Below are positions 1 to 5,579 of a stretch of 6,201 nt of DNA, one piece after another. This DNA comes from Nitrospirota bacterium (lineage in GTDB: Bacteria > Nitrospirota > Thermodesulfovibrionia > Thermodesulfovibrionales > UBA6898). The notes under the pieces are model-generated. The model was given only the letters and a program-made list of their open reading frames with translations, did no database searches and was not told the DNA's origin. A program made the translations under genes and the position numbers. Where the stretch lies: contig JAJYLU010000120.1 in the NCBI GenBank assembly GCA_021787505.1, forward strand, positions 1 to 6,201, in the 5' to 3' direction. Numbering within the stretch: the stretch's first letter is position 1; each line of letters starts with the position of its first letter.

Positions 1-473
1 ATGAGTTTTATGACATCCTTGAGACCCCTTTGGGAGCACTCTATCTTGTCTTCAGCGGCTACTTTCTGACAGGCATCGCGTTCGCGAAGCCGGGTGGGCT
101 GGTCATGAAAAAAAATGAGGAGACCGAGGCAGTAAAAAGAGAGCTGACCGAATATTTCGAAAAGGGCAGAAGAGATTTCACCTGCAGGACCTCCTTTCTG
201 GAAGGAACTGATTTCGAAAGGGAAGTCTGGAACGCGCTGAAAGAAGTGCCCTACGGAGAGACGAGGACCTACAAATGGATGGCGGAGAAAGTAGGAAAAC
301 CTCATGCATTCAGGGCCACCGGAAACGCCCTCGGCAAGAACCCGATACCGATCATATTCCCATGTCACCGGATCATCGAATCCGACGGCTCCATAGGGGG
401 GTATTCTTCCGGCATCGATATCAAGAGGAGGCTCCTCGAGATCGAATACTACACGAAACTGTCACGGGGCTGA
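1..473 (+). CDS. ogt: methylated-DNA--[protein]-cysteine S-methyltransferase, 5' end outside window
   Basis: This is an O6-alkylguanine-DNA alkyltransferase, a suicide repair enzyme that moves the alkyl group from O6-alkylguanine to its own cysteine. The active-site PCHR motif is at bases 360-371, with the acceptor cysteine codon at 363-365. It is preceded by the family signature RATGNALGKNPIPIIF (DNA-binding helix and Asn hinge) and followed by the GGYSSG lid segment. The frame is open to base 3 and reads EFYDILETPLGALYLVF, which is the usual start of the N-terminal domain. A TTG at 30 lies in frame but would cut into that domain, so the true start is most likely just upstream of the window. 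About 156 codons are visible, close to the usual family length, so few residues should be missing. The stop is TGA 471-473. Function is confident; the choice between ogt and other names for this family is by convention. Confidence 0.93.
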   Translation, partial: EFYDILETPLGALYLVFSGYFLTGIAFAKPGGLVMKKNEETEAVKRELTEYFEKGRRDFTCRTSFLEGTDFEREVWNALKEVPYGETRTYKWMAEKVGKPHAFRATGNALGKNPIPIIFPCHRIIESDGSIGGYSSGIDIKRRLLEIEYYTKLSRG

Positions 474-548
474 TGAAACGCTCGGCAGATAGAAGGACTG
501 CCTTCCGCTCAGAAGCTCTCTTCCTGCCGTTCTAAGTTCATTTCGCTA

Positions 549-590
549 CTGCCGTGAAACTCACCCTCCGGGCTCGAACAGTCACGGCAG
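549..590. repeat. 9-bp inverted repeat (hairpin) in ogt-queF spacer
   Basis: CTGCCGTGA at 549-557 is exactly complementary in inverted orientation to TCACGGCAG at 582-590. The 24-base loop is GC-rich, and no T run follows on the plus strand. This could be RNA structure or a dyad for a DNA-binding protein; the sequence alone does not decide. Confidence 0.5.
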
Positions 591-618
591 CTTAACGCTC
601 CATTTCTCCAAGAACGGC

Positions 619-646
619 GACGCAAGTAGAGCTATTCGCTTGCGTC
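619..646 (+). repeat. 8-bp inverted repeat, possible weak terminator
   Basis: GACGCAAG at 619-626 pairs perfectly with CTTGCGTC at 639-646 around a 12-base loop. The nearest T run (661-665) is 14 bases away, so it does not fit a standard intrinsic terminator. It may end ogt transcription or form part of a queF leader. Confidence 0.45.
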
Positions 647-738
647 AGTCCTCCAGCTGCTTTTTGGGTAGGTGGCACAATCAACTTCGACCATTTGAGA
701 GATGAGATTTTCACGGGGTTTACAAAGCCTTGTAGTGC

Positions 739-1155
739 ATGGTAGATTTCATGATGAAATACGGAGAAAAAATAATAAAGAAAGCGAAGCTCGAGATATG
801 GGAAAACCCTTCTCCCGAGCGGGATTACGAGATCAATATAACCTGCCCCGAGTTCACCTGCCTCTGCCCCAGGTCGGGGTATCCGGACTTCGCCTCGATC
901 AACGTGCGATACGTGCCGGACATGAAGATCGTCGAGCTGAAGTCTCTCAAGTTATATCTCAACTCCTTCAGGGATGCCTACATCTCCCACGAAGAGATAA
1001 CGAATCTGGTCTATTCCGAGCTGAAAAAGAAACTGAAACCGAGATTCCTCGAAGTGGTCGGCGACTTCAACCCGCGGGGGAACGTGAAGACGGTGATCAG
1101 GGTGAGTTCGGAGCAGGGGCAAGAAAAGGTTAGGCCCCTTTCGCCCGTTCGATAA
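739..1155 (+). CDS. queF: NADPH-dependent 7-cyano-7-deazaguanine reductase (preQ0 reductase)
   Basis: QueF reduces the nitrile of preQ0 to the aminomethyl group of preQ1 with two NADPH, the step before tRNA-guanine transglycosylase inserts the base in the queuosine pathway; it is cytosolic. At 138 residues it is the short unimodular type. The nucleophile is the Cys of [13 protein letters not shown] (Cys43, which forms the thioimide with preQ0), and Asp50 is the conserved acid. The family NADPH/substrate motif [14 protein letters not shown] spans residues 66-79, and HEE (84-86) and GDFNPRGN (108-115) are also typical. Start choice is uncertain: ATG at 739, 751 and 754 are all in frame with no good ribosome binding site, and homologues usually begin MKYGEK, which favours 754. 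The family normally ends near the VIRV at residues 119-122; the last 16 residues are an extension running into the convergent trpF gene. Confidence 0.93.
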   Translation: MVDFMMKYGEKIIKKAKLEIWENPSPERDYEINITCPEFTCLCPRSGYPDFASINVRYVPDMKIVELKSLKLYLNSFRDAYISHEEITNLVYSELKKKLKPRFLEVVGDFNPRGNVKTVIRVSSEQGQEKVRPLSPVR

Positions 1156-1744
1156 ACAATTTCATCTTCCCGAGGTCTTTCTTCCCCTTGGCAAGCTCCA
1201 CCCCGCTGCTCACATCGACCCCGTACGGCCTGACGTATTTTACCGCTTCGATGACATTATCGGGCGTCAGCCCACCGGCAAGGATGATCCTCCCGAACCG
1301 TTTCGCCTCGACCGCTATGTCCCAGTTGAAGAGCATCCCGGTGCCGCCTAGCTTGTCCGGAGAGTATGCATCAAGGAGAAAAGCGGAGACATATTTCTTG
1401 AATTGGACCAGCGGCGCGAGACTATCGAGGGATTTTACCCGTATCGCCTTGATTACCCGCCACGGCATCCTGCATGACTCCGGCGGTTCTTCGCCGTGAA
1501 GCTGCACGAGGTTGACACCGGTTGCCGAAATGAGTTTGCCTATCTCCGCGGGGGATTCATCCACAAAGACGCCAACTGCATGTATAAATGGAGGCAGCAC
1601 CTTTATAATGCTGGCGGCCTTTTCCGGAGAAATAAAACGGGGACTTCCCTTGAAGAAGACAAACCCGAGCGCGTCAGCCCCGTAATCGACCGCGGCGAGC
1701 GCGTCATCGATATTGGTAATCCCGCAGATTTTTACTCTTACCAT
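1130..1744 (-). CDS. trpF: phosphoribosylanthranilate isomerase
   Basis: TrpF carries out the Amadori rearrangement of N-(5'-phosphoribosyl)anthranilate to CdRP, the third committed step of tryptophan synthesis. The 204 residues match a single-domain TIM barrel of usual length. The general base is Cys7 in VKICGIT on strand 1, and the general acid is Asp125 in LLDAYS. Phosphate-binding loops are visible as GGTG (133-136), AGGL (156-159) and DVSSGVE (177-183). The start [11 protein letters not shown] is canonical, so ATG at 1744 is secure, yet no Shine-Dalgarno site precedes it. Instead a GC-rich hairpin and T-rich tract sit immediately upstream (see 1753-1776). The stop TAA is at 1130-1132, inside the 3' end of queF on the other strand. 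The gene lies downstream of trpB2 on the same strand, separated by a decayed repeat; no other trp gene is in view. Confidence 0.95.
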   Translation of the reverse strand: MVRVKICGITNIDDALAAVDYGADALGFVFFKGSPRFISPEKAASIIKVLPPFIHAVGVFVDESPAEIGKLISATGVNLVQLHGEEPPESCRMPWRVIKAIRVKSLDSLAPLVQFKKYVSAFLLDAYSPDKLGGTGMLFNWDIAVEAKRFGRIILAGGLTPDNVIEAVKYVRPYGVDVSSGVELAKGKKDLGKMKLFIERAKGA

Positions 1745-1776
1745 AAAAATAAAGGGCGAACACAGGGATCCGCCCT
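1741..1776 (-). terminator. intrinsic terminator-like hairpin immediately before trpF
   Basis: Read on the minus strand, AGGGCG (1776-1771) pairs with CGCCCT (1758-1753) around a 12-base loop and is followed directly by TTATTTTT, which runs into the trpF ATG at 1744-1742. This has the shape of a Rho-independent terminator for transcripts coming from trpB2. A 4-bp alternative pairing (AGGG 1776-1773 with CCCT 1767-1764) would compete with the long stem. The stem is only 6 bp, so strength is uncertain. Confidence 0.5.
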
Positions 1777-1781
1777 ATAAT

Positions 1782-1992
1782 TCACCTTAGCCTTGCATAA
1801 AGCAAGCACAACAAAGACAGCGGATGTGGCGAAAAAAGGCCATAATCAGCGGCTCCGCACAGTCCCTGGTGGGGCTGGCCAACTTTCTTTTCAAGTTCAT
1901 TCATGGTGAAATCAGCGTTTACGTGAATCACAATCAAATTCTGCCGCTTTTATGGCTTTTTTCGATATGTCCGCTTCTGTGTAGTGGATCAT
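1782..1992 (-). pseudogene. decayed small reading frame in repeat copy 1
   Basis: On the minus strand an ATG at 1992 opens MIHYTEADISKKAIKAA and then, after one extra base near 1936-1941, shifts frame and stops at 1914-1912. Removing that base restores a frame that continues LIVIHVNADFTMNELEKKVG, then QPHQGLCGAADYGLFSP, and stops at 1784-1782, giving roughly 70 codons. The restored peptide matches the reading of the copy behind cysK at EAD-x-x-KKAIKAA, LIVIHVNAD, KVG and GAADYGLFSP. I do not recognise the protein family. The start lies 13 bases past the trpB2 stop, so it could once have been the next gene of that transcript. Substitutions between the copies are not concentrated in third codon positions, so a non-coding element is also possible. 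Confidence 0.4.
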
Positions 1993-2002
1993 TAGATTTA
2001 CT
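1812..2002 (-). repeat. dispersed inverted repeat, copy 1 (behind trpB2)
   Basis: The reverse complement of this stretch aligns by eye, at roughly 75-80% identity with a few small gaps, to bases 5372-5552. Exact shared blocks are 1941-1963 with 5408-5430 (23 bases), 1915-1937 with 5433-5455 (23), 1840-1856 with 5505-5521 (17) and 1827-1838 with 5523-5534 (12). The order and spacing of blocks are kept, so the two are homologous and not coincidental matches. Copy 1 begins about 3 bases after the trpB2 stop codon and runs in the same direction as trpB2. It has 9 bases absent from copy 2 in the region about 1857-1875, and one extra base near 1936-1941. No terminal inverted repeats or target duplications are evident. 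Confidence 0.88.
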
Positions 2003-2008
2003 ATCTAA
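1992..2008. repeat. small AT-rich hairpin at trpB2 stop codon
   Basis: TTAGAT (1992-1997) and ATCTAA (2003-2008) form a 6-bp perfect dyad with a 5-base spacer spanning the trpB2 TAG stop (2007-2005). It is AT-only in most positions and lacks a following T run on the minus strand, so it is not a convincing terminator. It marks the junction between trpB2 and the repeat. Confidence 0.4.
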
Positions 2009-3357
2009 ATTACCGGCAGTTTTGCCAACGCTTCCTTTATCTTTTCGTCCGGGTACGCATAATCGACGAGCTTGCCTGCGAGGTAGTCTTCGTAGGCGGT
2101 CATGTCGAGATATCCGTGTCCGCTGAGGTTAAAGAATATGGTTTTTTCTTTTCCTTCTTCCTTTGCCAGGAGCGCCTCGTCGATAGCCGCCCTAATCGCA
2201 TGGGAGCTCTCGGGAGCCGGGATTATGGCCTCGGTTTTCGCGAACTGTATCGCCGCCTCGAAGACCTGGGTCTGGCCGTATGCAACCGCGTCGATCAGTT
2301 TGTCGTTATAGAGCTGACATATAAGCGGAGCGTCTGCATGGTACCGGAGACCTCCCGCATGGATACCAGGAGGCATAAAATCATGGCCGAGGGTATACAT
2401 CATCATTAATGGCGTCAGCCCCGCCGTATCGCCGAAATCATATCTGAATTCGCCCCTGGTGAGCGTCGGGCAGGATATCGGCTCGACCGCCAGGACCCGC
2501 AGTTTCTTTCCATTGATTTTGTCCTGGAGGAAGGGGAAACTGACGCCGCCGAGGTTGGAGCCGCCGCCGCAGCACCCTATGACCACGTCCGGATAATCGC
2601 CCGCCATCGCGAACTGCTTCTTCGCCTCGAGACCTATCACCGTCTGATGGAGAAGTACATGGTTCAGGACCGAGCCGAGTGCGTAATTCGTGTCGTCGTG
2701 GGTCGCGGCATCTTCGACCGCCTCGGATATCGCGATGCCGAGACTCCCGGGACTGTCCGGGTCTGCCTCAAGTATTTTCTTTCCTGAATTCGTCATTGTC
2801 GAAGGGCTGGCATGGACAGTGGCGCCCCATGTCTCCATCGAGATCCTTCGGTAAGGTTTTTGATTGAAACTGACCTTGACCATATATACCGTCACATCAA
2901 TGCCGAAGAGGCTTCCGGCAAGGGCAAGGGCGGAACCCCACTGGCCGGCGCCTGTCTCGGTCGCGATCCTCTTGACGCCCGCCTTTTTGTTGTAATAGGC
3001 CTGCGGGATGGAAGTGTTCGGCTTGTGGCTGCCCGCGGGACTCACACCTTCGTATTTGTAATAGATCTTTGCCGGCGTTTTAAGCGCTGCTTCGAGCCTG
3101 TGTGCGCGATAAAGGGGGGAGGGCCTCCAGAGACTGTAGATATCCAGGACCTCTTCAGGTATATCGATCCAACGCTGGGTCGAGACTTCCTGCTCTATCA
3201 GGGACATCGGGAATATCGGCTTCAGGTCGTCCGGGCCAATCGGCTGTTTCGTCGCCGGATGGAGCGGCGGCTTCGGCGGGTTCGGCATGTCCGCCATGAT
3301 GTTGTACCACTGCTTCGGGATCTCCCTGTCTGGAAGTACGATTTTAGTCTCTCGCAT
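2005..3357 (-). CDS. trpB2: tryptophan synthase beta chain, TrpB2 type
   Basis: This PLP enzyme of fold type II condenses indole with L-serine to form tryptophan. At 450 residues, with a long N-terminal extension (about residues 1-75), it belongs to the TrpB2 subgroup and not the 390-400 residue TrpB1 that pairs tightly with TrpA. The PLP lysine is Lys112 in [15 protein letters not shown] (134-141) carries the conserved catalytic glutamate, CCGGGSN (262-268) is the phosphate-binding loop, and LSGHGYLD (411-418) supplies the Ser facing the pyridine nitrogen. A strong GGAGG site (3368-3364) lies 6 bases before the ATG, fixing the start. A possible extended -10 (TGC-TATCTT, minus strand, 3426-3418) lies in the 93-base gap behind the nuclease gene, with a poor -35. 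TrpB2 proteins are thought to scavenge indole or act with other partners; no trpA is visible here. Confidence 0.95.
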   Translation of the reverse strand: MRETKIVLPDREIPKQWYNIMADMPNPPKPPLHPATKQPIGPDDLKPIFPMSLIEQEVSTQRWIDIPEEVLDIYSLWRPSPLYRAHRLEAALKTPAKIYYKYEGVSPAGSHKPNTSIPQAYYNKKAGVKRIATETGAGQWGSALALAGSLFGIDVTVYMVKVSFNQKPYRRISMETWGATVHASPSTMTNSGKKILEADPDSPGSLGIAISEAVEDAATHDDTNYALGSVLNHVLLHQTVIGLEAKKQFAMAGDYPDVVIGCCGGGSNLGGVSFPFLQDKINGKKLRVLAVEPISCPTLTRGEFRYDFGDTAGLTPLMMMYTLGHDFMPPGIHAGGLRYHADAPLICQLYNDKLIDAVAYGQTQVFEAAIQFAKTEAIIPAPESSHAIRAAIDEALLAKEEGKEKTIFFNLSGHGYLDMTAYEDYLAGKLVDYAYPDEKIKEALAKLPVI

Positions 3358-3363
3358 AACTTG

Positions 3364-3368
3364 CCTCC
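3364..3368 (-). promoter_or_regulatory. Shine-Dalgarno site of trpB2
   Basis: GGAGG on the minus strand lies 6 bases before the trpB2 ATG, the best-placed ribosome binding site on this strand. It contrasts with the nuclease and trpF genes, which have none. Confidence 0.85.
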
Positions 3369-3450
3369 GGATTATTTTAGTCTGAACGGCCTATTTTTAC
3401 TTCCAAGTCAATACGTTAAGATAGCATAAATACAGGCCAAAAGGAAAAAC

Positions 3451-4344
3451 CTATCCGCACGGGCAGAGCTCATCCGCCTGCCTTTTGATCGTCCTGGCGG
3501 TTGCTGCGTCGAGCCCGCTCCTTCTCAAAAAGTCCTGCTCTTCCATGTCTGCGATCTCCTGGGCCAGGATGATGTCGTTTCGCAAGAGGGACTCTAGCAC
3601 CTTCTTCCCCGCGGCAGGAAGGACCGTGACCGGGTATAGCCTCCTCCCCTCTATCATCTTTTCGAGGCTCTCCTTTGCCGGGTATCTCCAGCTCATGATC
3701 CCGAGGCCGGTGCATTCCGCATACTTGATTGCGTCCGCAGTCAGCCGGGTATTCGTCACGAGCAACCCCCGGTAAGTAACGTTTTCCTCCGCGGGGTTTT
3801 GATCGAAGGCCTTCCGGATATCTTCGAATCGCGAGTGGATGTAGAGCGCTACTTTTACGTCGGTAGGGTTGCCGCCGTTGCTGTGATATTTGCATTCCAC
3901 GACAAAATGCTCATCCCCCTTGACTGCGTAGACATCGACCTCGTGGGTTACACAGTATCCCGCCACTATCTTGTCGACTTCGACGTCGTACCCGTGGGAT
4001 CTAAGGATTCTCGCAACGTATTTCTCGAAGGGATACCCCGATGGTCCGAGGGCCGAGAGCGCCTTCTTGAGAGAATATTTCATGCCGGACACGGCATTGT
4101 ACTGCCTCAGCAGCTTCTTCGCCAGCCTGAAGATCGACTTTGTATGGGACAACGGCGGCATCAGCCGTTCGACCTTTTGCGCTATCTCCGCCGCAATGTC
4201 GGATGGCGCGCCGGAGCGGACGAGCGAGTCGACAAGCTTGCGGACCTCGAATTTCTCCTGTTGTCCCGACGCCTTCGTGATCGTTATATCCATTAAAGAA
4301 AATTTTACACCATCGGGCATTTCAATAGGAACAGCTTTTTTCAT
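3451..4344 (-). CDS. ATP-cone domain / Mrr-like restriction endonuclease fold protein
   Basis: This two-domain protein of up to 297 residues has an N-terminal ATP-cone (about residues 19-95, ITITKASGQQEKFEVRKLV and following helices), a nucleotide-sensing module known from NrdR and ribonucleotide reductases. A PD-(D/E)xK nuclease core of the Mrr type follows: Glu106 in YPFEKYVARIL, Asp137 in THEVDVYAV, and Glu150-x-Lys152 in VVECKYH, so the catalytic set looks complete. The C-terminal region (about 250-292) is helical and could be a helix-hairpin-helix or similar module; the protein ends CPCG. No methyltransferase or specificity gene is adjacent, so a classic restriction pair is not supported; repair or nucleotide-gated DNA cleavage is possible but unproven. 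Start is uncertain: ATG 4344 has no ribosome binding site and adds 17 residues ahead of the ATP-cone; Met18 (4293) would give a standard N-terminus but also lacks one. Confidence 0.8.
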   Translation of the reverse strand: MKKAVPIEMPDGVKFSLMDITITKASGQQEKFEVRKLVDSLVRSGAPSDIAAEIAQKVERLMPPLSHTKSIFRLAKKLLRQYNAVSGMKYSLKKALSALGPSGYPFEKYVARILRSHGYDVEVDKIVAGYCVTHEVDVYAVKGDEHFVVECKYHSNGGNPTDVKVALYIHSRFEDIRKAFDQNPAEENVTYRGLLVTNTRLTADAIKYAECTGLGIMSWRYPAKESLEKMIEGRRLYPVTVLPAAGKKVLESLLRNDIILAQEIADMEEQDFLRRSGLDAATARTIKRQADELCPCG

Positions 4345-4348
4345 GCTG

Positions 4349-4357
4349 TGTTATAAT
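4349..4357 (+). promoter_or_regulatory. extended -10 promoter element for cysK
   Basis: TGTTATAAT is a perfect extended -10 (TGn plus consensus TATAAT at 4352-4357). The -35 region at 17 bases (about 4329-4334) is poor, as is usual for extended -10 promoters. Transcription would begin near 4364, leaving a leader of about 55 bases to the cysK ATG. The element lies only 5 bases from the divergent nuclease start codon. On the minus strand the same bases read TATAAC (4355-4350), which could serve the nuclease gene with almost no leader. Confidence 0.55.
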
Positions 4358-4404
4358 TCTTTTGCCCTGTGCCGCATAGTCTTTACGGATAACCCTTGCG
4401 GCAG

Positions 4405-4414
4405 GGAGGGGAGG
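4405..4414 (+). promoter_or_regulatory. tandem Shine-Dalgarno sites of cysK
   Basis: Two back-to-back GGAGG motifs (4405-4409 and 4410-4414) lie 9 and 4 bases before the cysK ATG at 4419. This is an unusually purine-rich, strong site that fixes the start and suggests efficient translation. Confidence 0.85.
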
Positions 4415-4418
4415 CGCT

Positions 4419-5351
4419 ATGAGATTGCACGAGGATGTCCTGAAGTTTATCGGCAATACGCCGCTTGTGCGCATCAACCGAATGGCCGAGTCAGGAAGTG
4501 CCTTGATATGGGCGAAACTCGAAGGGTGCAACCCGGGTGGGTCGGTAAAGGACAGGATCGCCCTGTCGATGATAGAGACGGCCGAAAAGTCGGGAAGGTT
4601 AAGGCCGGGCGGTACGATAATCGAACCGACGAGCGGCAATACGGGAATCGGACTTGCGATGGTCGCTGCCGTCAAGGGATATAAACTGGTGCTTACCATG
4701 GCTGAAACGATGTCTATGGAGCGGAGGCAACTGCTCCAGGCCTATGGTGCCGAGCTCATACTGACGGAGGGGAAGAAGGGCATGAAAGGTGCGGTAGATA
4801 AGGCATCGGAAATCCACAGGGAGCATCCTGAATTTTATTTTATGCCCCAGCAGTTTGAAAATCCGGCGAACCCTGAAGTCCACAGAAAAACAACGGCTGT
4901 AGAGATATTGAACGACCTGGGCGCTGTACCGGACGGTTTAGTGGCGGGTGTAGGCACGGGCGGCACGATCACCGGCATAGGAGAGGTGTTGAAGGAACGC
5001 AACCCCGAAGTCTGGATCGCTGCGGTCGAGCCGGCTGCCTCGCCGGTGCTTTCGGGCGGTAACCCCGGACCCCACAAGATCGCCGGCATCGGTGCGGGAT
5101 TCTTTCCCGGGGTGCTGAATACAAAGGTCTATGATGAGGTGATCCAGGTAACCGACAATGATGCTGCCGATACGGCGCGGGCACTTGCCAGGAAAGAGGG
5201 CATCCTTTCCGGCATTTCGTCCGGCGCAGCGATGTGGGCCGCTCTCAAGGTCGCCGGGAAGCTCGGCAAGGGCAAAAAAGTCGTGGTGATCCTGCCTGAT
5301 CGGGGCGAACGTTATCTGAGTACCGGCCTCTTTGCCTCAGAATCGCCGTAA
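4419..5351 (+). CDS. cysK: cysteine synthase A (O-acetylserine sulfhydrylase)
   Basis: CysK makes L-cysteine from O-acetyl-L-serine and sulfide, the last step of sulfur assimilation, in the cytosol. The 310 residues match the family's usual length. The PLP lysine is Lys44 in GGSVKDR, the substrate-binding TSGNTG loop is at 71-76, and the phosphate-binding GTGGTITG is at 179-186. GPHKIAGIGAGF (217-228) matches the CysK-type signature, SSGA (268-271) holds the Ser near the pyridine nitrogen, and PDRGERYLST (293-302) is the typical C-terminal segment. I see no extra regulatory CBS domain, so it is not cystathionine beta-synthase. It is transcribed divergently from the nuclease gene. No cysE or sulfate-assimilation gene is in view. 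A diverged repeat begins about 20 bases after its stop, with no clear terminator between. Confidence 0.96.
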   Translation: MRLHEDVLKFIGNTPLVRINRMAESGSALIWAKLEGCNPGGSVKDRIALSMIETAEKSGRLRPGGTIIEPTSGNTGIGLAMVAAVKGYKLVLTMAETMSMERRQLLQAYGAELILTEGKKGMKGAVDKASEIHREHPEFYFMPQQFENPANPEVHRKTTAVEILNDLGAVPDGLVAGVGTGGTITGIGEVLKERNPEVWIAAVEPAASPVLSGGNPGPHKIAGIGAGFFPGVLNTKVYDEVIQVTDNDAADTARALARKEGILSGISSGAAMWAALKVAGKLGKGKKVVVILPDRGERYLSTGLFASESP

Positions 5352-5371
5352 GACACGACATCCTGAAATAA

Positions 5372-5552
5372 AGTAATGCTAATGCGTGACGAAGAGGCGG
5401 ACATGCTGAAAAAAGCCATAAAAGCGGCAGGATTGATTGTGATTCACGTAAACGCAGACGTCACCTTGAGTGATTTTCCAAGAAAGGTTGGCCGGTGATA
5501 GTGAGGAGCCGCTGATTATGGACTTTTTTCGCCAACGTCCGCCTTATCTTTA
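5372..5552 (+). repeat. dispersed inverted repeat, copy 2 (behind cysK)
   Basis: This is the partner of the repeat at 1812-2002, in opposite orientation. The shared blocks here are 5408-5430, 5433-5455, 5505-5521 and 5523-5534. Homology begins at AGTAA (5372), 21 bases after the cysK stop, includes the shared CTAATG at 5379-5384, and fades near TCTTTA at 5547-5552. Relative to copy 1 it lacks 3 bases near 5390 and 9 bases near 5495. As in copy 1, the element runs in the direction of the PLP-enzyme gene just upstream. The pair encloses trpB2, the nuclease gene and cysK (about 3.4 kb), so recombination between copies could invert that block. Confidence 0.88.
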
Positions 5553-5564
5553 TACAATTGTTAA
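5382..5564 (+). pseudogene. decayed small reading frame in repeat copy 2
   Basis: ATG 5382 opens a 38-codon frame, MRDEEADMLKKAIKAA, then GLIVIHVNADVTLSD and FPRKVGR, stopping at TGA 5496-5498. Two further in-frame stops (5499-5501, 5502-5504) follow. The same frame then resumes the conserved peptide GAADYGLFSP (5505-5534) and ends at TAA 5562-5564. The stops occupy the place where copy 1 encodes QPHQGLC, next to a 9-base in-frame deletion, so this copy looks interrupted, not originally this short. No Shine-Dalgarno site precedes 5382. I do not recognise the product. Expression as a 38-residue peptide is possible but unsupported. Confidence 0.4.
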
Positions 5565-5568
5565 TGGC

Positions 5569-5572
5569 GAGG
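5569..5572 (+). promoter_or_regulatory. ribosome binding site of the lipoprotein gene
   Basis: GAGG, 7 bases before the ATG at 5580, is a reasonable Shine-Dalgarno site and supports that start. AT-rich TACAAT at 5553-5558 resembles a -10 but would leave only about 15 bases of leader and has no clear -35. Confidence 0.6.
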
Positions 5573-5579
5573 TTATACT

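Larger units (their letters stand above)
474..738. other. gene-free spacer with several inverted repeats
   Basis: This stretch between the methyltransferase gene and queF holds no convincing gene. It contains three short perfect inverted repeats: 484-488 with 498-502, 549-557 with 582-590 (9 bp, 24-base loop), and 619-626 with 639-646 (8 bp, 12-base loop). The third is followed after 14 bases by five T residues at 661-665, so it could be a weak terminator for the upstream gene, but the T run is not adjacent to the stem. I looked for a preQ1 riboswitch before queF and recognised no preQ1-I or preQ1-II pattern. No convincing promoter or ribosome binding site for queF is visible; TTGAGA at 695-700 has no good -10 partner. 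Confidence 0.5.

Noticed and set aside
472..534. 20-codon frame whose ATG overlaps the methyltransferase stop (ATGA)
   Set aside because: Very short, arginine-rich and no family resemblance; the overlap alone is weak evidence.
570..590. GGGCTCGAACA resembling a tRNA T-arm
   Set aside because: No flanking T-stem, anticodon arm or acceptor pairing fits a tRNA.
590..596. GCTTAAC matching the integron attC inverse core RYYYAAC, near hairpins
   Set aside because: No partner GTTRRRY core follows in the spacer and there is no integrase or cassette context.
462..718. 8-base direct repeat TCACGGGG at 462-469 and 711-718, possible target duplication
   Set aside because: One 8-base match in this length is expected by chance, and there are no terminal inverted repeats inside it.
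1741..1992. Tryptophan attenuator with leader peptide before trpF
   Set aside because: The only short frame upstream has no tryptophan codons, and it is part of the decayed repeat.
2812..3429. 205-codon plus-strand frame opposite trpB2
   Set aside because: It is antisense to a strongly supported gene; its composition reflects the trpB2 codons and it shows no domain of its own.
3799..4296. 165-codon plus-strand frame opposite the nuclease gene
   Set aside because: It is a shadow of the opposite-strand nuclease frame, whose ATP-cone and nuclease motifs are convincing.
1812..5552. Insertion-sequence composite transposon formed by the two repeats
   Set aside because: No transposase, terminal inverted repeats or matching target duplications could be seen; only the repeat pair itself is supported.
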